Positions 57,921-64,000 of a DNA stretch of 64,000 bases are shown here, in pieces. The DNA is taken from NCBI RefSeq assembly GCF_905171765.1, contig NC_053390.1, positions 213,595,359 to 213,659,358 of the forward strand, written 5' to 3'. The position numbers and the translations under genes were made by a program. The DNA comes from Bufo bufo (Eukaryota > Chordata > Amphibia > Anura > Bufonidae). A model generated the notes under the pieces. That model was not told the DNA's origin. It saw only the letters and a list, made by a program, of their open reading frames with translations, and searched no databases. Each line of letters starts with the position of its first letter. The stretch's first letter is position 1.

Positions 57921-58857
57921 ATGTCCCTCATTTGTCATTGCACCTTTCAGCCATGGCGGACTGCAAGTAACAGGTGTAAGTTGCACTTTGCCAAAAAAAA
58001 AGAAAAAAAAATGAATGGTTTCGCACTTCTCTTTGGCTTCTGAACAAGAAGGGCACATGTACATTGGGACATTGCTTCTGATTGTAAGGACCCTGGTGCT
58101 TTTTTATTTTTATTTTCTTTGTCTTTTCATCCTGACAACTGTAAAGGTGATTACCACTTAGTGGCACAGAAAACGTGTATGGAAAACAAAGAAACCGATC
58201 TCAACCATTTTCTCCACCTTGATATTGACCTAGTGGAGGTAATTATTCGGTACTTTTTTTTTTTTTTTTTTTTTATGCCATAATGCTGCTAGTTTCCTCA
58301 ACAGATGCTCATCAATATGAAGAGGTAATGCTGTAATGGTATCCATTAGAAATAGAAAGGGATTCCCCTTTTTATACGTTGAGAATCTTTAGTTGTGAGA
58401 GAAGCTTTTGCTTTGTACGATATTTCTCTTTTTATTTATTTGATTTCTACTGGTCTTTTCTTCTGATTTTCTGGCTTATTTTGAAATGTAACAAAAGTCC
58501 AAGATGGGATGGCAAGGAGCGATAAATGATGGAGCCACCATGACAGAACTAAGTTGGTAGAACATCTACTTTCTAATAATCATCAGCCTGTCCTTTTATA
58601 TTCGATCATGATTCAAATGCCTGTGTACATGTTACACGGCCACATTGGTCAATCCTGCGAGAGTGTACACAAATGGATCCTGATATACAGAATACTAAGC
58701 TGTATAGGTGATTATGGGCAGAGATATTTAAAATCTTTCAGAACCACAGTTTAGGGTGTTCTGTTGCATCAGCATGAATCATGTATGGTCATTCTTTCAT
58801 AAAGTTCATTTTCTGATATCGCTTAAAGCGCACTCATCACCTCTCCTGATGTCCCGT
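57921..58857 (+). other. SETD1B: Probable SETD1B 3' UTR start
   Basis: This stretch follows the stop and contains no terminal inverted repeat that I can see. It has A- and T-rich runs (58000-58008, 58257-58275). No clear AATAAA occurs before a mobile element begins at 58861. AATAAA at 59095-59100 overlaps the right edge of that element and may or may not be used, so the 3' end of the transcript is not fixed. Confidence 0.45.
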
Positions 58858-58860
58858 TTA

Positions 58861-59093
58861 GGCTGCGTTCACATCTCTGGTTGACTTTTCCGGCAGAGAA
58901 CAGCCTGCTGGCGTTCACTGGATCCGGCATTGCCGGATTCAGCAGATCACCACCAGATAGATCCTAATTAACTATAATTTGGATCCGGCAGTGATCTGGC
59001 AGCTTTTCGGTATAAACACTGGTGTCGTTTTTGTCGCCAACATTTATGCTGGATCAGCCTACCGAATAATCTAACGGAGATGTGGACGCAGCC
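58861..59093. mobile_element. TWA-flanked GGCTGCGTTCACATC element
   Basis: Ends GGCTGCGTTCACATCTC and GATGTGGACGCAGCC; TTA on the left, TAA on the right. The interior has GGATCCGGCA repeated. Confidence 0.7.
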
Positions 59094-59100
59094 TAATAAA

Positions 59101-59850
59101 TACTTGTGTTTCCCATAAAATAACAATTTTGGAATATCTTTTCTTACAACTGTGTTCCATAGAGCGTGCCCCTACACAGTCTGGCACTGATTGGCTAGCT
59201 CCATCTCCAAGGAGAATGGTGGCGCTCAGTTGTCAATTTAGTCATGCAATTCTAGAAGGAATCATCGAGGAACTGCACAACGCAGAGTTTGAAGAAAATA
59301 TGATCCAAAATCATTACTTAATGCAGTTATTTCCTAAAACAGACATGTCAGGAGAGCTGACGGTACCTCTGTAATAATGAAAGATATCTTCCAGCTGCCT
59401 CCTCCAGATCCAGACTGTGACTTTATTCATGCTGCCATATAATGGCTCTCTGTAATGGGATGGATTTGTTGTGTCTATTTTAGGGAAGGTTTTCCCGTGA
59501 CCAGATTGTATCTCGTCTGCTGGCACTATGGGCTGCCATAAGACATCGTCTTCGGTTGGAGGTAGTAGGATAGCCATTGGAGTGTTGAAACATAGAAGCA
59601 GTTTACTTTTTTAATTAAAAGTAGAGTTGGGCTTTAGCTTTCCACACTGCAGCATTGCATCCTGATAATTGTCCGTGGAGTGGACTGGAGACATCATTCG
59701 CTGTCAGTTCTGTCCCACAGGCAGATTATTTGTCCACATATTTGCCCTGCAGGAACCTACCTGTGTAAGTGCGCACATTGTTTGCTCCATGTATACCAGT
59801 CCCTTGTCACTTTAAAGCTGGGAGCGCGCTCTGTGGGATTCACATATTAA
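59101..59850. other. 3' flank, no gene seen
   Basis: No conserved coding signal. An 81-codon open frame at 59129 lies in text resembling a dispersed repeat. ATTAAA near 59616 is a possible late poly(A) signal. Confidence 0.4.
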
Positions 59851-60120
59851 GGGCTCATTCAGACGGCCATATGCTATCCGCAAAAATGCGGATCCGTTTT
59901 TTTGCGGATTAGATTCTGACCCATTCACTTCTATGGGGCCCTTTTTTTTATTCCACGGTTCCGCAAAACAAATGAAACATGTCCTATACTTGTCCTTGAA
60001 AATCAGGACATGGCCCCATTGAAGTCTATGGGTCCGCAAAAATTCTGAATGCTATCCAGATAGCATTCAGTATTTTTGCGGACAGCATTGCGGACAGCAT
60101 ACGGCCATCTGAATGAGCCC
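59851..60120. mobile_element. GGGCTCATTCAGACGGCC element
   Basis: Left end GGGCTCATTCAGACGGCC after TAA, right end GGCCATCTGAATGAGCCC; the right side lacks TAA. Interior GATAGCATTCAG palindrome. Confidence 0.7.
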
Positions 60121-60444
60121 TTTCTCTGTGATGGAGGGTATAATTTACCTGCAGTGTCTAGAAGGAGCCTCTGGCATAAGCATTCAATACCAGTTATTCA
60201 GTTATATATGACTTGTATTTGTGAGCCTCATATAAGAGAAGTATTGGCAAATGTTGGGTTTACATGGGCAGAAATGGCAATAGGTTTTACAAACCTGCTC
60301 TTCCCGTCTGAAGCTTGATTTTATGGCATTTATGAAGTGTTCACTAATACTTCATATGGCATTGTATTTTAGTATTCATTTGGCTTAACATGGTGCCCTT
60401 TAGCCTTCTTATGACCACTGCATTCCTGCACATGGGTATTTTTT
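60121..60444. other. 3' flank, no feature recognised
   Basis: Unremarkable. An open frame of 80 codons overlapping here has no recognised homology. Confidence 0.4.
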
Positions 60445-60800
60445 AAAGGGAACCTGTCACCACAAACTGCAGCGTCATCCACAGGCAGCATGTTATAGAG
60501 CAGGAGGTGCGCAGCAGATTGATATAACGTGTATATCATTCATTTAAATTCCTGCTCATTCTCGGCTTTGAAGTCGAGGAGGAGGTCCTATCAGTGATTG
60601 ACAGCTGTATACAGTCTTAGAGGGAAGGCTGTCAGTCACTGATAGAACCGACTCCTGGACTTCAAAGCCCAGATATGAATGAATAAATTACAGGTTAAAC
60701 TAAATCTTTTCCCACAAAACTATACATCAATCTGCTCCGCTCCTCCTGCTCTATAACATGCTGCCTGTGGCTCAGACACCAACCTGACAAGTTCTCTTTA
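60445..60800. repeat. Fold-back repeat AAAGGGAACCTGTCACCAC...GTTCTCTTTA
   Basis: Arms share GCAGCATGTTATAGAGCAGG and its inverse. Its right edge AAGTTCTCTTTA is the target of the next insertion and is duplicated at 62491. Confidence 0.75.
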
Positions 60801-62490
60801 GGTAATGTAAAAAGTTTGTGGATAGCTCACCACCCTTCTCAATACGGTAAGGGTGCTCTAGTCGAGGGGCTGCTCACTCAGTCAGTCCAATGGTATAGAA
60901 TAAAAGGATAGAAAAACGACTATTTATTAGTACTATCAAACGTACTATTTATTATCTGCCCACTCAGCGATGGAGTAGTAGCAGCAACACATACAATTTA
61001 AAACAACATTACAATAAAAATATGCACTAAAAAAAAACCCTAAAAGGAATAAAAATGCTTAAATGCCCTGGTTGTATGGATATGTAAATACAAAAACGCA
61101 TATGTCAAAACATGGGACCTCCTGGGATATATGGATACCAACAATATTGCTTAGCGGTGTGTATCCTGATCAATCCTGTTGAAGATAATGTCTCTTAAGT
61201 GGCATAAATCGCCAAACCAATTGGTCTCCTATATAATGTCCACAGTCTGTGTATTCAATTGTTCCGGATCCAAACGGACATCCACAAGTTACAATGGCTA
61301 TGATATTGATACTGCTGGGGGATATCACTCCCCTAAATGTAATGCTTACTTCAGCAGTCCTTTGGCCGGTTTGTATTACGGCCTTGACATAGAATCTGTT
61401 GGAGGTAAATATCGCTTACCCTTAGACGAGTGTTACAGACAGTCAGTCCGGTTTGGCCGCTCGCTGTACCGCTCACTTACAGCGTCCTGGGCGGGTTTAC
61501 AGCAGTCAGGCTCTGGTCACTCGCTGCACCGCTCACTCTCGGCGTCCTCGCACTCTGGTATTGAACACGTGGTATCTCAGAGGTATCGCGGGACTTGGAA
61601 ATTCACTTCCGGTATTCCTGTGAGAAGGTGCTTTCGGTAAGATGTAGAGATGGAACGCTCCACTTATGAAGGATGATTTAAATCTTTATCATCATATCCG
61701 GAATATTGCTGTAGACAGGGATATAACGCTAAACGCGTTTCGAGGACTGAGGAAGAGGACGGAAGTCCTCGAAACGCGTTTAGCGTTATATCCCTGTCTA
61801 CAGCAATATTCCGGATATGATGATAAAGATTTAAATCATCCTTCATAAGTGGAGCGTTCCATCTCTACATCTTACCGAAAGCACCTTCTCACAGGAATAC
61901 CGGAAGTGAATTTCCAAGTCCCGCGATACCTCTGAGATACCACGTGTTCAATACCAGAGTGCGAGGACGCTGAGAGTGAGCGGTGCAGCGAGTGACCAGA
62001 GCCTGACTGCTGTAAACCCGCCCAGGACGCTGTAAGTGAGCGGTACAGCGAGCGGCCAAACCAGACTGACTGTCTGTAACACTCGTCTAAGGGTAAGCGA
62101 TATTTACCTCCAACAGATTCTATGTCAAGGCCGTAATACAAACCGGCCAAAGGACTGCTGAAGTAAGCATTACATTTAGGGGAGTGATATCCCCCAGCAG
62201 TATCAATATCATAGCCATTGTAACTTGTGGATGTCCGTTTGGATCCGGAACAATTGAATACACAGACTGTGGACATTATATAGGAGACCAATTGGTTTGG
62301 CGATTTATGCCACTTAAGAGACATTATCTTCAACAGGATTGATCAGGATACACACCGCTAAGCAATATTGTTGGTATCCATATATCCCAGGAGGTCCCAT
62401 GTTTTGACATATGCGTTTTTGTATTTACATATCCATACAACCAGGGCATTTAAGCATTTTTATTCCTTTTAGGGTTTTTTTTTAGTGCAT
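60801..62490. mobile_element. 1.69-kb insertion with 12-bp TSD, mostly a giant palindrome
   Basis: AAGTTCTCTTTA at 60789-60800 and 62491-62502 (14 bases if the following GG is counted) is a target duplication. About 220 unique bases are followed by inverted arms 61021-61748 and 61764-62491 with a 15-base spacer and few mismatches. A hammerhead-like motif straddles the centre. The long duplication and the internal inversion suit a Penelope-like or other target-primed retroelement rather than a DNA transposon. The matching 153-residue frames in the two arms differ by one residue (R/W) and are probably not genes. Confidence 0.7.
61747..61780 (+). ncRNA. Hammerhead-ribozyme-like motif, copy 1 (best core)
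   Basis: CUGAGGA (61747-61753) matches the core CUGANGA. Then A, stem II GAGGAC/GUCCUC with a GGAA loop (61755-61770), GAAAC (61771-61775) and GC GUU (cleavage after GUU at 61780 if stem III is minimal). An alternative stem III ACGC/GCGU with loop GUUUA is also possible. The stem I strand that would pair with UAGCGUUAUAUCCC exists upstream (61715-61730) but is separated by 14 bases, because the palindrome arms meet here, so folding may compete. Confidence 0.55.
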
Positions 62491-62502
62491 AAGTTCTCTT
62501 TA

Positions 62503-62765
62503 GGGTCCATTCACACGTCCGTAAGTGTTTTGCGGATCCGCAAAACACGGACACCTGCAATGTGCGATCCGCAATTTGCGGACCGCACATCACAGACACT
62601 ATATAATAGAAAATGCCTTTTCTGGACCGCAATTGCGGACAAGAATAGGACATGTTTTATTTTTTTCAGGAACGGGATTGCATCCGTTCCAGCCCCATTG
62701 AACTGAATGGGTCCGCAAATTGCGTAACGAATGCGGACCCAAATTACGGACGTGTGAATGGACCC
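62503..62765. mobile_element. TWA-flanked GGGTCCATTCACACGTCCG element
   Basis: Ends GGGTCCATTCACACGTCCGT and ACGGACGTGTGAATGGACCC with TTA on both sides (62500-62502, 62766-62768). Close sister of 1269-1554. Confidence 0.8.
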
Positions 62766-62768
62766 TTA

Positions 62769-63430
62769 ATGGCATCTAATTTCTGACATACAGCTATTCA
62801 CTAATAGAGCATTTCTCCCATTCGCTGTCCTCAGGTTTCCTAGTTTCGCGTTGCCCTTATTAGTGTTAATCTGAACCGATGGGCATCTTCAGATGCTTCC
62901 AAAAATAAGAGCTTCTAACTAGAATATTTAGGCTTTTTGAAAGCTAAGGTGTTAGTAACATTAAGAGTAATTAGGCATCAAGGTGGTGTGACAGCAATGC
63001 TGGAGGATAGGTTGTAAAACTTGTCCACAGTTTGAGCTCCCCTGATATTGTACACGCATAGTGCCAGGTATTCCACTTTGACCAACAGCCCCCTTACCCT
63101 GGACCCTGCTTTAACCTAAGGTGTTTTCTTTTGCTTGGAGCAGGAATTTGTCTTCCAAAGGTTAGCAGTTAAGCTACAACCGCACAATATATTTAAAGGT
63201 AGTACCAGTGTATTGCATTAGTCAGTATTTGCAAAGTAAGAGTTATTTGGGTATTCAGAGTAATCCTGCAGACCCAATGTTGCTCCAGAATGAAGAACAC
63301 AGTCATCACCAATATTAATATAGTATGTATTCCACACGTTCTTTAAAAGGTGTTTAGCTGCACAGATTCCAAGCAGTCGCTGCCAGACATCTGTTTTTGA
63401 CCCTGTACCTGACGTTTCTGCAATATACTG
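62769..63430. other. 3' flank, no feature recognised
   Basis: No exon, RNA or repeat ends seen. Fairly unique-looking DNA. Confidence 0.4.
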
Positions 63431-63559
63431 TTTTACAGCTAAAGACTTGAATTAACGCCTTCACATCAGAATGATTTTACAGATTGTCCATGTTTGACCT
63501 TCACAGATGGTCCTCATCCATAGATGCATGTAAATGGACCACTTTCACGCATTCAGTGC

Positions 63560-63715
63560 TTGGTCTGGGATTTCCATCAGTTATTGTGAGCCCAAACCAG
63601 GAGCTGGTCAGAAGCACAGAACAGCAGCAGATCTTTCTATTTATACCCATTATCTCTTTGGAAACTACATTCCTGGTTTCGGCTCACAATCACTGATTGA
63701 AAATGACGTGTGAAA
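63560..63715. repeat. Short fold-back
   Basis: ATTGTGAGCCCAAACCAGG (from about 63585) and CCTGGTTTCGGCTCACAAT (to about 63690) are near-inverse around a roughly 60-base loop. Confidence 0.55.
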
Positions 63716-63764
63716 GAATGGAAAGAAATGTATAAATGCACTTAATGTATAAAAGTGAGTGCAA

Positions 63765-64000
63765 ATTAAAGAGGCTCTGTCACCTGTTTCAAGTATACTA
63801 TGGTAGATATATAGTGAGGTAGAGCTCCAAACGCTGATCACAAACATACCTTTATTTCCTTTATTTCAGGTCCGATCACACTGTAAAATCCACACTGTAA
63901 AAATATGCTAATGAGCAAACGCCCTGTATGTAATAAACACCCCCATTCATTGATTGACAGCGTTGGAGTGCGCACGCGCGGGATCTCAGCGCTAGACCAG
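63765..64000. repeat. Left part of a fold-back repeat cut by the window end
   Basis: AAAGAGGCTCTGTCACCTGTTT is an opening edge typical of the CTGTCACC fold-back group; the closing edge is beyond the window. Confidence 0.5.

Noticed and set aside
59095..59100. AATAAA as the SETD1B poly(A) signal
   Set aside because: It overlaps the edge of a mobile element; no downstream evidence. Left as a possibility only.
59129..59374. 81-codon frame in 3' flank
   Set aside because: Lies in dispersed-repeat-like text; no conserved domain.
61179..62333. Pair of 153-codon frames on opposite strands
   Set aside because: They are the same sequence in the two palindrome arms, with low-complexity Ser-rich text and no known domain.

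Overview
The window is vertebrate nuclear DNA, almost certainly from an anuran amphibian and probably a large-genome neobatrachian frog or toad (inference from the repeat families). It holds the 3' three quarters of one protein-coding gene on the + strand, SETD1B, the catalytic subunit of a COMPASS histone H3K4 methyltransferase. Thirteen coding exons join in frame from 1717 to the stop at 57918-57920 and give 1,705 residues. The 5' exons, with the RRM domain, lie before the window. In order the protein has Ser/Thr-Pro-rich linkers, a polyproline block, the conserved [10 protein letters not shown] segment, long acidic linkers, the N-SET region, a WDR5-binding Win motif, the SET domain and the post-SET cysteine cluster.

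Coding DNA is only about 5.1 kb of the window; the rest is introns and 3' flank packed with mobile DNA. One intron (44714-51669) has all the marks of a minor-spliceosome AT-AC intron: the 5' signal ATATCCTTTTT, the branch signal TTCCTTGAC, and AC at the 3' end 12 bases later.

Layout: 1-1716 intron with fold-back repeats; 1717-2847 exon; 2848-28524 a giant intron with hAT-like elements, a 29-bp minisatellite, three TTAA-flanked giant repeats (two of them inverted copies of one another), many TWA-flanked GGC...GCC fold-back elements, and a tail-to-tail mariner; 28525-34640 four exons; 34641-39104 intron with a Tc1-like DD37E element beside a hAT-like element, then a three-level nest of insertions; 39105-44713 three exons; 44714-51669 AT-AC intron with a DIRS-like tyrosine-recombinase retrotransposon; 51670-57920 the SET-domain exons; 57921-64000 3' UTR and flank with a 1.47-kb near-perfect palindrome.

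The least ordinary signal outside the gene is a hammerhead-ribozyme-like core (CUGAnGA - stem II - GAAAC - short stem III - NUH) at three places. Two of these lie inside insertions flanked by perfect 12- and 15-bp target-site duplications, which suggests mobilised non-autonomous Penelope-like or retrozyme-type retroelements. No tRNA, rRNA, CRISPR array or second host gene was found.
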